A DNA stretch of 64,000 bases from an uncultured Muribaculaceae bacterium (GTDB taxonomy: Bacteria > Bacteroidota > Bacteroidia > Bacteroidales > Muribaculaceae), in contig CAJUIT010000006.1 in the NCBI GenBank assembly GCA_910586565.1, positions 1-64,000 on the forward strand. The letters are read 5' to 3'. The stretch's first letter is position 1. Every line of letters starts with the position of its first letter. Below are positions 18,049-26,588 of the stretch, in pieces. Under the pieces are notes generated by a model that saw nothing but the letters and a program-made list of their open reading frames with translations, did no database searches and was not told the origin of the DNA. A program made the position numbers and the translations under genes.

Positions 18049-18189
18049 ATCTGTTGTTTTCTTCTTTTTTTCTACATTGTCGTGGTGCGCGGTGGCCCCT
18101 TGACGAATCGTTATGGGAGGAAAGAAGTCAAGTGGTGAATCCGGATGCCCTCGTTGCGGGAGCCTCCGCATTTACCACTGTTTCTTTAT

Positions 18190-18807
18190 TTATTTCCCGG
18201 TGTTTTCAACGGGATGTTCCTCAAGATATTTCTTTCGGCTCTCCTGACGGTTTACACCGCCGAAGAAACGTTCCACCTTGATTTTACGCGACAGCTGCAT
18301 GATGCCGTAGATCATTGCCTCGGGACGGGGAGGACAACCGGGCACATACACATCGACGGGAACGATATCCTCGATGCCGCGAGCCACATGGTAGGATTTG
18401 CGGAAGGGGCCGCCGGAGATGGCGCAGCTGCCGCACGAAATCACATACTTGGGCTCTGCAAGCTGGTCGTAAAGACGGCGGAGGACCGGAGCCATGCGGT
18501 TCACGATGGTTCCTGCCACCATGATGAAGTCGGCCTGACGGGGCGATGAGCGGGCAACTTCCCAGCCAAAGCGCGCCATGTCGAAGCGCGCCGCTCCAAG
18601 CGACACGAATTCAATGCCGCAGCAACTGGTGGCGAAAGTGAGCGGCCAGATAGAGTTACTGCGCCCCCAGTTGATAAGTTTGTCGAGACTGCCCACAAGC
18701 ACGTTGGCACCGCTTTCCTGCAGTTCCTTGACAAGCGATTCGATATACTCGTTGTCTTTCCATGCCTCGTAGGGCATCGACTTTGTGGTTACTTCTTTCA
18801 TTTCCAT
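18190..18807 (-). CDS. nuoB: NADH-quinone oxidoreductase subunit B (complex I)
   Basis: Carries the terminal [4Fe-4S] cluster N2 that reduces quinone. Ligands are visible: the tandem C62-C63 (ATSCCGIEF), C128 (SCGSC) and C158 (PGCPPRP). The 205-residue protein begins within the nuoA stop region; an ATG at 18807 overlaps nuoA by 10 bp, while a second ATG at 18801 would reduce the overlap to 4 bp. Either is possible. The C-terminal tail (QESRKKYLEEHPVENTGK) is short and charged. Confidence 0.96.
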   Translation of the reverse strand: MEMKEVTTKSMPYEAWKDNEYIESLVKELQESGANVLVGSLDKLINWGRSNSIWPLTFATSCCGIEFVSLGAARFDMARFGWEVARSSPRQADFIMVAGTIVNRMAPVLRRLYDQLAEPKYVISCGSCAISGGPFRKSYHVARGIEDIVPVDVYVPGCPPRPEAMIYGIMQLSRKIKVERFFGGVNRQESRKKYLEEHPVENTGK

Positions 18808-19175
18808 TCAAGCGCTCCTTTCCGCCAGGCATAAACGAGACCCAGCACTAAAATTGCGAAAAACACTGCGACGCAAGCCACGCCGGCGCCACCGAGCCCA
18901 CGCAGGCACACAGCCCACGGAAAGAGGAACACGGTTTCCACATCAAACATCAAAAAGAGGATGGCGAAGAGATAGTAGCCGACGTTGAAACGGGTCATTG
19001 TGACGCCGCGTGTCGGGATACCGCACTCATAGGCCTCCCCTTTCTGCGGGTTGAACGAGCGGGGGGAAATCAGCCCCGCCAACCACATGGCAAGTGCCAC
19101 CAAACCTGCACCCGTGAGGAGTGCCACAATGGCCAGCACCGCGCTGTCAATACCAAAAATTCCTAATGATATCAT
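18798..19175 (-). CDS. nuoA: NADH-quinone oxidoreductase subunit A (complex I)
   Basis: A three-helix membrane subunit of complex I, 125 residues. GEAYECGIPTRG matches the loop after helix 1 that carries the conserved Cys, and FLMFDVETVFLFPWAV is the Asp/Glu-bearing second helix of the family. It is the first gene of the respiratory cluster, translationally overlapped with nuoB. No nuoE, nuoF or nuoG lies in the window. Confidence 0.95.
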   Translation of the reverse strand: MISLGIFGIDSAVLAIVALLTGAGLVALAMWLAGLISPRSFNPQKGEAYECGIPTRGVTMTRFNVGYYLFAILFLMFDVETVFLFPWAVCLRGLGGAGVACVAVFFAILVLGLVYAWRKGALEWK

Positions 19176-19417
19176 ATATGTTGCTGTAATTTCTCGGTTG
19201 CAACCGACATCATCACTCCCGCAAATGAGAACCGCTTCACTGAGCGGCGCTGCTTCCGATTGTCATTTCCCGGACGAGGCATGATGCTCCCGCGGTTATC
19301 AACATGGCATTGCGGTTAACGATAATAATCGGTTTAATCGGTTAATAATCAAGAGCTGGCAACCAATTTTAAGGTGCAGAACCCGTAAATGGCGCAGCCA
19401 CACTATTTTTCCGACGG

Positions 19418-19425
19418 CAAAGATA
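19418..19425 (-). promoter_or_regulatory. candidate promoter -7 element of the nuo/atp operon
   Basis: The minus strand reads TATCTTTG followed by CC (19425-19418), a perfect TAnnTTTG match of the type common in Bacteroidetes. A clear TTTG at -33 is not present. If used, it gives a leader of about 235 nt before nuoA; I see no gene in that leader (19176-19410). Confidence 0.4.
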
Positions 19426-19499
19426 AGATTTTTTTTCTAAACCTAAGCCATTTTAACCATTCAAATTCCCCGCAAAGTTTTCAACATTCGCTCATCCAC

Positions 19500-21104
19500 T
19501 TAAAGCGATGGGCGCTCGCCAAGTTCAAAAAAGCGCGGATAGTAGAGATAGAACGTGCGGCCGGCACGTTGAAATTCCACCGCCGAAAACTCTCGCCCGG
19601 CGGCAATGAAGTGATTTTCGTCGACAACAAACCATGTGTACGGCTCCTTATAGCTGCCCGCGGGCAGCCCGGTGGCGAGGAACGCGCCGCCGGGCAACGG
19701 CTCGCCGGCGACATTCTCAAAACCCGCTCCAAGCCATGCCGAAAGCGGCACTCCTTTAAACCCGGCAAAATCAATCGCAGCCGCGGCACGGGGAAGAATC
19801 ACCGGTTGGTAATCCTTTCCATACCAAAAGCCGATGAAGTGGCGGGTGTAAGTGTCGTAGGGCTTCATAACCCTCACTCGTCCGAGAGTCCACCACGGTT
19901 CGTCATCACCTTTCGGCAAATCGAAAAACACGCAATTGTCGTTGCTGCCGGCGATGGCGGCACGCATGGCACGGTCGGCATTCCCGGCCTTGAACAGCCT
20001 CACCGAAAGAGTTGCCCCATGCACAATAATCAACAGCGCAATCATAGCCGAGACAACGGCGCCCGACCGCTCCCCGATTCTCCAACGCGTCCGGCGCAAA
20101 AGCAGAACCATTGCGATGATTGCATAGGTCTGAGAGAACCATCCGCTTCTCCCCACGATTCCACCTAATGCCACAAGGCACATCGAAGCGAGCGATGCCA
20201 CAATCCACACACCCCAACGGGTGCGCATTCTCAGCCACAGCCGTCGTCGCGACAACCGCGAGCGCAACAGCTCAACAAGCAACCACACTATAAGAACAAG
20301 TGTGAACGGAACCGACTTGAGCAATAACACCGCCAACGCATCATCGGGTCGCCCCAACGACGAAGCACGCATGAGAATGCCCGGCGACAGCGCAACAACA
20401 GCAGCCCCGGCAAAGAACATTACCATCAGAACACGACTTCTCCGCGGCAAACCGCGCCATGCGTGTGCTTGCCACATCCACCACAACAGCCCCGCACAGA
20501 GAGGAGCCGTGGCAGCTTCATGCATGCCACCTGCCAGAAATGCAAACACCACTACCCCCAAAAAGGCCGTTTTGCCGGCTCCCGTCAGAAGCTGCGGATT
20601 CCACAACAACCAAAGGAACACCAGCGGAAGCGCCGTTGACCACACATAGTTGAAGTTGCAATCGATATAAAGCATCGTATCCCACCAGGGGAAGATGAAC
20701 ATGTAGACTCCGATAACAACGGTTGCCAATGTCTGCCACCCCTTGCGGCACCAGATGCCGGCGTGCTGAAGCACCATCATCAGCATCAAACCCGTCATTC
20801 CACCGGCCATGAGTGCACACAGCCGCTGCGGGAAAAGCCCGAGGAAAAGCGCAGCCAAATCGTTGGCGAACCGGCCGTTGACATAAAGCCAATGATGCAC
20901 AACAAACGAGGGTAGCTTATAGAGCGGCCAGATGCCGTGGCCGAGACCTTCGGCCGAAGCGAATGTGGCCTGATAGGAAAGGTCGTCGCCCTGATAGGGC
21001 AACGCGGCATACCACACGGCAAAAATAAATGCCGTCAACGCAGTGAGCCATCCCGACCATCCATATCGGGCCAAGCGCATGAACTTTGAATAAACCGTTC
21101 TCAT
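19500..21104 (-). CDS. multi-pass membrane protein, DUF6056/GT-C-like
   Basis: A 534-residue integral membrane protein with about 10-11 hydrophobic segments in the first 400 residues and a soluble C-terminal domain of about 130 residues. An N-terminal helix is followed by LPYQGDDLSYQATF; an acidic GDD at this point and the later VNGRFANDLAA resemble the first-loop motif of GT-C-type glycosyltransferases and the DUF6056 family. I am not certain of the family. It stands alone between two terminator-bounded units. A -7-like element (GAACTTTG, 21117-21110) lies only 5 nt before the ATG. Activity on a lipid-linked sugar is speculative. Confidence 0.6.
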   Translation of the reverse strand: MRTVYSKFMRLARYGWSGWLTALTAFIFAVWYAALPYQGDDLSYQATFASAEGLGHGIWPLYKLPSFVVHHWLYVNGRFANDLAALFLGLFPQRLCALMAGGMTGLMLMMVLQHAGIWCRKGWQTLATVVIGVYMFIFPWWDTMLYIDCNFNYVWSTALPLVFLWLLWNPQLLTGAGKTAFLGVVVFAFLAGGMHEAATAPLCAGLLWWMWQAHAWRGLPRRSRVLMVMFFAGAAVVALSPGILMRASSLGRPDDALAVLLLKSVPFTLVLIVWLLVELLRSRLSRRRLWLRMRTRWGVWIVASLASMCLVALGGIVGRSGWFSQTYAIIAMVLLLRRTRWRIGERSGAVVSAMIALLIIVHGATLSVRLFKAGNADRAMRAAIAGSNDNCVFFDLPKGDDEPWWTLGRVRVMKPYDTYTRHFIGFWYGKDYQPVILPRAAAAIDFAGFKGVPLSAWLGAGFENVAGEPLPGGAFLATGLPAGSYKEPYTWFVVDENHFIAAGREFSAVEFQRAGRTFYLYYPRFFELGERPSL

Positions 21105-21122
21105 ATATGCAAAGTTCGCAAA

Positions 21123-21177
21123 AAAACAGGAAAGCTCCGCGATGCATTGAAAAAAACATCGCGGAGCCTCCTGTTTC
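21123..21177 (-). terminator. terminator of the bamA-ompH operon
   Basis: A long stem, GCTCCGCGATG (21134-21144) with CATCGCGGAGC (21157-21167), is extended by an outer AAACAGGA/TCCTGTTT pairing. On the minus strand it is followed by a run of seven T. It lies about 45 bp past the ompH stop. Confidence 0.8.
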
Positions 21178-21220
21178 TGCGGGTTGGAGCATTACCGCCC
21201 TACCCTGCCTGAGTGTTGTA

Positions 21221-21730
21221 TCAATCCTTGATACCGAGTTTGGCTTTTACAAGGGGAGTCACATCCTGCACATCGGCGCTTACATAGGCGGGCACACCTT
21301 CGGGGAAAATCATGGTGTAGCCGTTTTCATTGCCCACGGTCTTGATGGCGTTGATAACTTTCTCCTGAACGGGCTGCATGAGCTGAGCCTGCTGACGCTG
21401 CAAATCCTGCTGTGCGGTCTGAGCAAACTGCTGTGCTTTTTTATCGAGTTCCTGAATATCCTGCATGCGGCGTTCCTTAATCGACTGGAGAGTGCCGGGA
21501 TCCTTATCAAGTTCCTGGAATTCGGCATACTTTTTCTGCAGTTCCTCTGTGATTTTGGCATACTCGCTTTCGTAGGTCTTGGAGGCCTCGTTCACCTTGT
21601 TCTGGGCTTCTACAAACTCAGGCATCTTGGGAATGATGCTTTCAGCATCGACAACACCAAATTTGGGAGCCTGCGCAAAGGCGCATGCGGGAAGCGCTAC
21701 GGCGAGCGCCAGAAGAAATTTCTTAATCAT
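21221..21730 (-). CDS. OmpH/Skp family periplasmic chaperone (second copy)
   Basis: A 169-residue secreted protein with a signal peptide (MIKKFLLALAVALPACAFAQ) and a long helical hairpin (about 45-115) rich in Gln, Lys and Glu, flanked by the short beta segments typical of Skp: KFGVVDAESIIPKMPEF at the start and AYVSADVQDVTPLVKAKLGI at the end. Skp trimers hold unfolded outer-membrane proteins in the periplasm. It follows another OmpH gene by 46 bp and lies downstream of bamA, the standard context. Confidence 0.88.
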   Translation of the reverse strand: MIKKFLLALAVALPACAFAQAPKFGVVDAESIIPKMPEFVEAQNKVNEASKTYESEYAKITEELQKKYAEFQELDKDPGTLQSIKERRMQDIQELDKKAQQFAQTAQQDLQRQQAQLMQPVQEKVINAIKTVGNENGYTMIFPEGVPAYVSADVQDVTPLVKAKLGIKD

Positions 21731-21776
21731 TGTGTTTTGTGTAATGTGTATTTATTTGTTATTGTTTATTCGCTAA

Positions 21777-22292
21777 TCAATTGCTGTAGCCGAGCTTGGC
21801 GAGCACCTCGTTGCTCACATCGATTCGAGGCGAGGCATAGATGATATTGGCCGACGAAGCGCGGTCGAAGATAGCCTGATAGCCGCGTTCCTCCGAGAGT
21901 TTTTTCACGGCGTTGTAGATGTCGTCCTGAATGGGTTTCATCAAAGTCTGGCGCTTTTTGTAGAGTTCCCCCTCAGGGCCGAAATACTTGTAGCGGAGTT
22001 CGGTGGTAGCCTGTTCTTTCGCAACAATCTCCTCCTCACGTTTTTTCTGCTGCTCCTCGGTGAGGAACACCTTATCGGAGAGATATTGCTTGTACATGGT
22101 GTCGGCCTCCTGCCCCGATGCCTCCACCTCTTTTTGCCAACGCTGCGACAGCTGGTTGAGCTGCTCATTGGCCATTTCATAGGAGGGCACGTTCTTGAGG
22201 ATATATTCCATATCAATCAGCGCGAATTTCTGCGCCGAACCGGTAAAGGCGATCCCTGCCAGCACCAGTAAAGAGAGAATTATTTTTTTCAT
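21777..22292 (-). CDS. OmpH/Skp family periplasmic chaperone (first copy)
   Basis: A 171-residue secreted protein: signal peptide MKKIILSLLVLAGIAFTGSAQ, then KFALIDMEYILKNVPSYEMA, a long coiled-coil segment, and a C-terminal Skp-like tail (PRIDVSNEVLAKLGYSN). Same role as the downstream paralogue; the two share architecture but are clearly diverged. Tandem ompH genes after bamA are a repeated Bacteroidetes pattern. Confidence 0.88.
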   Translation of the reverse strand: MKKIILSLLVLAGIAFTGSAQKFALIDMEYILKNVPSYEMANEQLNQLSQRWQKEVEASGQEADTMYKQYLSDKVFLTEEQQKKREEEIVAKEQATTELRYKYFGPEGELYKKRQTLMKPIQDDIYNAVKKLSEERGYQAIFDRASSANIIYASPRIDVSNEVLAKLGYSN

Positions 22293-22415
22293 TGTCTTGT
22301 CAGGTTTTGTTAGTTGAACAACTTAAGGGTTATACCTTTATAGACGTTTGAGCGCCAAAAAGGTTTAAGTGTTCCCGCTCCTGCGGCATTGGTGTCGACA
22401 GGAGGCTCAGGCCGA

Positions 22416-25043
22416 TCAGAATTCCTGACCGAGGATGAAGTGGAAGTGGGAGCCACCCTTCTCGCCGAACACTTTATCGAAACCGTAGGCCCAGTCAATA
22501 CCCATCATACCAACCATGGGAAGGAAGATGCGCACACCGGCACCGGCGCTGCGCTTGAGGCTGAAGGGTGAGAAGTCCTTAACCGAAGTCCAGGCATTAC
22601 CGCCTTCAACGAAGCAGAGACCATAAATGGTGGTGGTGGGTTGCAGCATGAAGGGGAAGTGAAGTTCGAGGCCGAAACGGGTGTAGGCATAACCTTCGCG
22701 ACCCCACGGGGTGAGCGAACCGTTTTCATAACCGCGGAGGGCGATGGTTTCGGTTGCATAGGTGTAGGAGCCGCTCATGCCGTCGCCACCCACATAGAAT
22801 GTTTCAAACGGCGATTTGAGCCACTTGTTGTAGCTGCCGAGCAAACCGATGTCGGCACGGGTCATGAGCACGAGGGTCCATTTCCCGTCGGGGTCGGTAA
22901 GCGGGGTGTAGGTGCGCGATTTGAAACGGAGTTTCCAATATTCAATCCAACGGTAGAGTTCCTTCTTCGAGGCAGTGGTGTTCTCGTTGTAGAGTGCCTC
23001 CCAATCTTTTTTGCCGCTGAACAGCGATGCGGGGGGTGTCACCTGAAGATTGAGCGAGAATGTAGAACCGCGACGTGTGTAGAGGGGATTGTCGATTGAG
23101 TTACGGGCCAGGGTGAGACCGAGCACGAGAGCGTTCGACGTACCGTTGTTCATATAATAGAGGTATTCCCAGTTTTTGAGATAGTACCAGTTATATGAGA
23201 GTTCGGTTGTGAATGTGAAGTAGTCGTCGGGCCAGTTGAGCTGCTTACCGAAGCCAACAGTAACACCGGCCATCTGGAGCACCTTGTTGGGGTCGTAGGC
23301 ATTCTGGATGGAATTGGTGTAATAGTCGTTGTAGTAATTTGATCCATAGCCGTAACCATAGCCGTAACCGCCGTAGAGATAGGGGTTCGACCAGTTGCTG
23401 TTATAGTAGGATGAGTTCACACCTGTCTGACGGCTGTAGTAGGCCGAAACCTGCAGCGAGTTGGGGCGTTTTCCGCCGAACCAGGGGTCGAGGAACGACA
23501 CTGAATACATCTGATAATAGCGGGCATTGGTCTGCGCGCTGATGGTGAATGTCTGGCCCTCGCCCTGGGGAATGATACCCTTGAACGAGCTGGGGTTGAA
23601 CAGATTCTTCATTGAGAAGTTGGTGAACTTCAGCGCGATTTTACCGATAATACCTGTCTGTCCCCAACCGAGCGAGAATTCAATCTGGTCGTTTGCTTTC
23701 GATTCGAGGTTGAAGAGCACGTCGACGGTGCCGTTATCCTCGTTGGGTTCAACACGGGGGTCCATAGTCTCGGGGTTGAAGTGACCGGTCTGGGCAATTT
23801 CACGGGCTGAGCGGATAAGGTCGGATTTGCTGAACAGCTCACCGGGACGCACGCGAATGAGTCGGCGCACAACCTTTTCGTAAAGGCGGTCGTTACCGTT
23901 GATGACAACTTTGTTTACGCGAGCCTGCGGACCCTCAAACATTCTGAGTTCGAGGTCGATAGAATCGCCATGCACATTCTTTTCAATGGGCACGAGCTGA
24001 TAGAAGAGATAACCTTGATCCATGTAGGCGCTCGAAACGGCATCCTCATCGGTTGTGAGGCGTTTTTCGAGCTCTGTCTGGTTGTAGACATCGCCGGCTT
24101 TCATGCCCAGGATGTAGTTGAGCTGGTCGGTGTTGTAGAGTGTGTTGCCGACCCACGAAATGTCGCTGATGTAGTATTTCTTACCCTCTTCGAGGTCGAT
24201 GTAAACGTCGACTTTATTCTCGTTGTAGGGCACAACGCTGTCGCTCACAATCTTGGCATCACGGTAGCCGAGCTCATTGTATTTCTGAATGATGCGGTTG
24301 AGGTCATCATGGTAATCATTCTCCACAAACTTCTTCTGGCTGAAGATTTTCCAGATGTTGCTTCCCTCGTTGGTTTTCTTGATTACACGTTTGAGCTTGC
24401 CGTCGCTGAGCACCTCGTTGCCGGTGATGTAGATTTTGTGAACCTTCACTTTGGAGTGCTTGTCAACATCAATATTCACAATCATCTCATTTTTGTGCGA
24501 GAGGTCCTCCTGGAGCCAAATCTTCACATCGGCATTACCGAAACCTTTTTCAGAGAAATATTGCTTGGTGATTTCAGTTGCGCGGTTCACAATGTTCTGG
24601 GTAATCTGGTTACCCTTCATCAGTTGCAGACGTTTCTGCAAGTCCTCGCGCTCACCCTTTTTCATGCCGTTGTAGTTCACAGCCGAAATGCGCGGCTGGG
24701 TGCGTAGATTAAGCAGAAGCCACACTTTGTTGCCGGCGATTTTCTCGACAATCACCTGAGCCTGAGCGAAAAGCCCCTGACGCATGAGTCGTTTAACCGC
24801 CGTTGTCACGTCGTTGCCGGGAATCTCAATGGTGTCGCCGCGTTTGAGTCCCGAATACCCTATGACGATATAATCCTCATAGTTGTCGGCACCGCTCACG
24901 CGAATGTCGGCAATCTCATAGGTTGCGGGGAGACCCGAGTAAAGAATCGGAGGGTTATATATGGTATCAACCCGCTCCTGGGCATTTACAATGCCCGACA
25001 TGAAAATCAGAGAGAGAATCGCGGTTAACAGCTTATATCGCAT
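22416..25043 (-). CDS. bamA: outer-membrane protein assembly factor BamA
   Basis: The core of the BAM machine that folds beta-barrels into the outer membrane. The start is ATG 25043, giving 875 residues with the signal peptide MRYKLLTAILSLIFMSGIVNA; an upstream TTG start would add nine residues ahead of that signal. POTRA domains fill about 30-440 (e.g. VHKIYITGNEVLSDGKLKRV), then a 16-strand barrel. The barrel's lid motif reads LRGYENGSLTPWG. A barrel loop near residue 600 is unusually Tyr/Gly-rich (GGYGYGYGYGSNYYNDYY). It lies 47 bp after uppS. Confidence 0.95.
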   Translation of the reverse strand: MRYKLLTAILSLIFMSGIVNAQERVDTIYNPPILYSGLPATYEIADIRVSGADNYEDYIVIGYSGLKRGDTIEIPGNDVTTAVKRLMRQGLFAQAQVIVEKIAGNKVWLLLNLRTQPRISAVNYNGMKKGEREDLQKRLQLMKGNQITQNIVNRATEITKQYFSEKGFGNADVKIWLQEDLSHKNEMIVNIDVDKHSKVKVHKIYITGNEVLSDGKLKRVIKKTNEGSNIWKIFSQKKFVENDYHDDLNRIIQKYNELGYRDAKIVSDSVVPYNENKVDVYIDLEEGKKYYISDISWVGNTLYNTDQLNYILGMKAGDVYNQTELEKRLTTDEDAVSSAYMDQGYLFYQLVPIEKNVHGDSIDLELRMFEGPQARVNKVVINGNDRLYEKVVRRLIRVRPGELFSKSDLIRSAREIAQTGHFNPETMDPRVEPNEDNGTVDVLFNLESKANDQIEFSLGWGQTGIIGKIALKFTNFSMKNLFNPSSFKGIIPQGEGQTFTISAQTNARYYQMYSVSFLDPWFGGKRPNSLQVSAYYSRQTGVNSSYYNSNWSNPYLYGGYGYGYGYGSNYYNDYYTNSIQNAYDPNKVLQMAGVTVGFGKQLNWPDDYFTFTTELSYNWYYLKNWEYLYYMNNGTSNALVLGLTLARNSIDNPLYTRRGSTFSLNLQVTPPASLFSGKKDWEALYNENTTASKKELYRWIEYWKLRFKSRTYTPLTDPDGKWTLVLMTRADIGLLGSYNKWLKSPFETFYVGGDGMSGSYTYATETIALRGYENGSLTPWGREGYAYTRFGLELHFPFMLQPTTTIYGLCFVEGGNAWTSVKDFSPFSLKRSAGAGVRIFLPMVGMMGIDWAYGFDKVFGEKGGSHFHFILGQEF

Positions 25044-25090
25044 AACGTGTAAAAAACGTGATAATTTCAAAGGTTGGTTTATTCAATATT

Positions 25091-25873
25091 TTATTCTCCG
25101 ATACGGGGATTCTCTGGCGATGATTCGGCGTGGCGCACCTGCTCACCGGTGAGACCGAACCGCCGCTCGCGGTTTCCAAATCCGGCTATGGCATCAAAGA
25201 AATCCTGTTTTGAAAAATCGGGCCAGTAGACCGGCGTAAAGAACAGTTCGGTGTAGGCAATCTGCCACAGCAGGAAGTTGCTTACCCTTGTGTCGCCCCC
25301 GGTGCGGATGAGCAAATCGGGGTCGGGAATTCCGGCGGTAGTAAGATAACGTGCCACGGTGGCATCGTCGATCTCTGCGGCGTCGAGTTTCCCTGCTTTC
25401 ACATCGGCTGAAATCCTGCCAACGGCATCCACAATCTCCCATCTTGCAGAATAGCTCAAAGCAAGGTTCAGTGTCAGCCCCGTGCAGTGCGAGGTTTTGG
25501 CGATGCATCCCCGCAGACGCTCCAAAGCCTCGGCAGGCATGCGCTCCACATCACCAATCATTGTCAGGCGCACGTTGTTCTTTATCAAATCGGGGGTCTC
25601 CCTCTCGATAGCGATTCCGATGAGATGCATCAGGGCATCGACTTCGGCCTGCGGGCGCTTCCAGTTTTCGGTTGAGAACGCATAGAGGGTGAGATACTTC
25701 ACCCCGGCTTCGGATGCAGCCTCGGTGATGCGGCGCACGGTGTTGACGCCCTCCACGTGCCCTTCCGAACGGTCGAGCCCGCGAGCCTGCGCCCACCGGC
25801 CGTTGCCATCCATGATAATGGCCACATGAACAGGCACTTTAGCCGTTGCTTGTGAATCTTTCCCTGCGTTCAT
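25091..25873 (-). CDS. uppS: isoprenyl transferase (undecaprenyl diphosphate synthase)
   Basis: A cis-prenyltransferase making the C55 lipid carrier for peptidoglycan and surface sugars. HVAIIMDGNGRWA holds the catalytic Asp; TLYAFSTENWKRP and DLLIRTGGDTRVSNFLLWQ are family signatures. The start is ATG 25873 (MNAGKDSQATAK), giving 260 residues and a 34-bp gap from the upstream gene; the longer frame would overlap that gene and adds non-family residues. The uppS-bamA pairing is typical of the phylum. Confidence 0.95.
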   Translation of the reverse strand: MNAGKDSQATAKVPVHVAIIMDGNGRWAQARGLDRSEGHVEGVNTVRRITEAASEAGVKYLTLYAFSTENWKRPQAEVDALMHLIGIAIERETPDLIKNNVRLTMIGDVERMPAEALERLRGCIAKTSHCTGLTLNLALSYSARWEIVDAVGRISADVKAGKLDAAEIDDATVARYLTTAGIPDPDLLIRTGGDTRVSNFLLWQIAYTELFFTPVYWPDFSKQDFFDAIAGFGNRERRFGLTGEQVRHAESSPENPRIGE

Positions 25874-25907
25874 GATGTGGTTTACACTAAATGAGAAAAA
25901 TGCTCTG

Positions 25908-26588
25908 TCAGTCGACGTAATGACATGTGGCACAACGTTTGCCAAATTCATAGGTCAACGACACAGCTATGTTGGAATACCAGTCGGTATTTTTCAAAAA
26001 CGAGCTTTTTATCTGATAGAGATCGGCCAAAGCACCATCCACGTGGTCGGAAAACACTTTGGTCATCGTAAACTCAATGCCGAGATTGAGCCTTTCTTTC
26101 AACTTATATTTGAAGCCGACACCCATCGGGATGTTGAAACCCACATTTGAGTCGCCTTCGCAAGTGGCCACCGTTCCGCCGATACCGATTGTAAGGTAGG
26201 GGGTCCAGCGGCGAAGTTTCTTATATGTCTCGCCAATGCCGTAGGGGAAGAAGTTAAACTCCACCCTCGCACCGAGATCATAAGCCGTGGATTTGAACGA
26301 ATAGGATGCTCCTCCGGGGAGAACATCATCCATTGAGGAGGTGTCGCCGCTGAGGTTCATCACATTGAGCACTCCGCGCACGGCCCATCTCACATCGGGC
26401 AGATAGCGGAACGACACACCGGCCGAAAATCCGGGCTTGGAGAAGATGCTTGAGGAGGCATCCCCGAGATATCCGGCCATACCAATCTGGGCACCGGCAT
26501 CGAAACGATATGTTTCCTCCTGAGCCGCAGCCTTGAACCCCGTGATGCTCACGAGGGCTAATAGAAGTATGACCGTTAATTTTTTCAT
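25908..26588 (-). CDS. DUF6089-like outer-membrane beta-barrel protein
   Basis: A secreted protein of 226 residues (signal MKKLTVILLLALVSITGFKAAAQ) with repeated amphipathic beta strands ending in aromatic residues, consistent with a small eight-strand barrel. The opening YRFDAGAQIGMAGYLGD fits the DUF6089 family, always found next to uppS/bamA in Bacteroidales. The start ATG 26588 overlaps the upstream stop by 4 bp (ATGA), so the two are translationally coupled. The function is unknown; the operon suggests an envelope-assembly role. Confidence 0.78.
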   Translation of the reverse strand: MKKLTVILLLALVSITGFKAAAQEETYRFDAGAQIGMAGYLGDASSSIFSKPGFSAGVSFRYLPDVRWAVRGVLNVMNLSGDTSSMDDVLPGGASYSFKSTAYDLGARVEFNFFPYGIGETYKKLRRWTPYLTIGIGGTVATCEGDSNVGFNIPMGVGFKYKLKERLNLGIEFTMTKVFSDHVDGALADLYQIKSSFLKNTDWYSNIAVSLTYEFGKRCATCHYVD

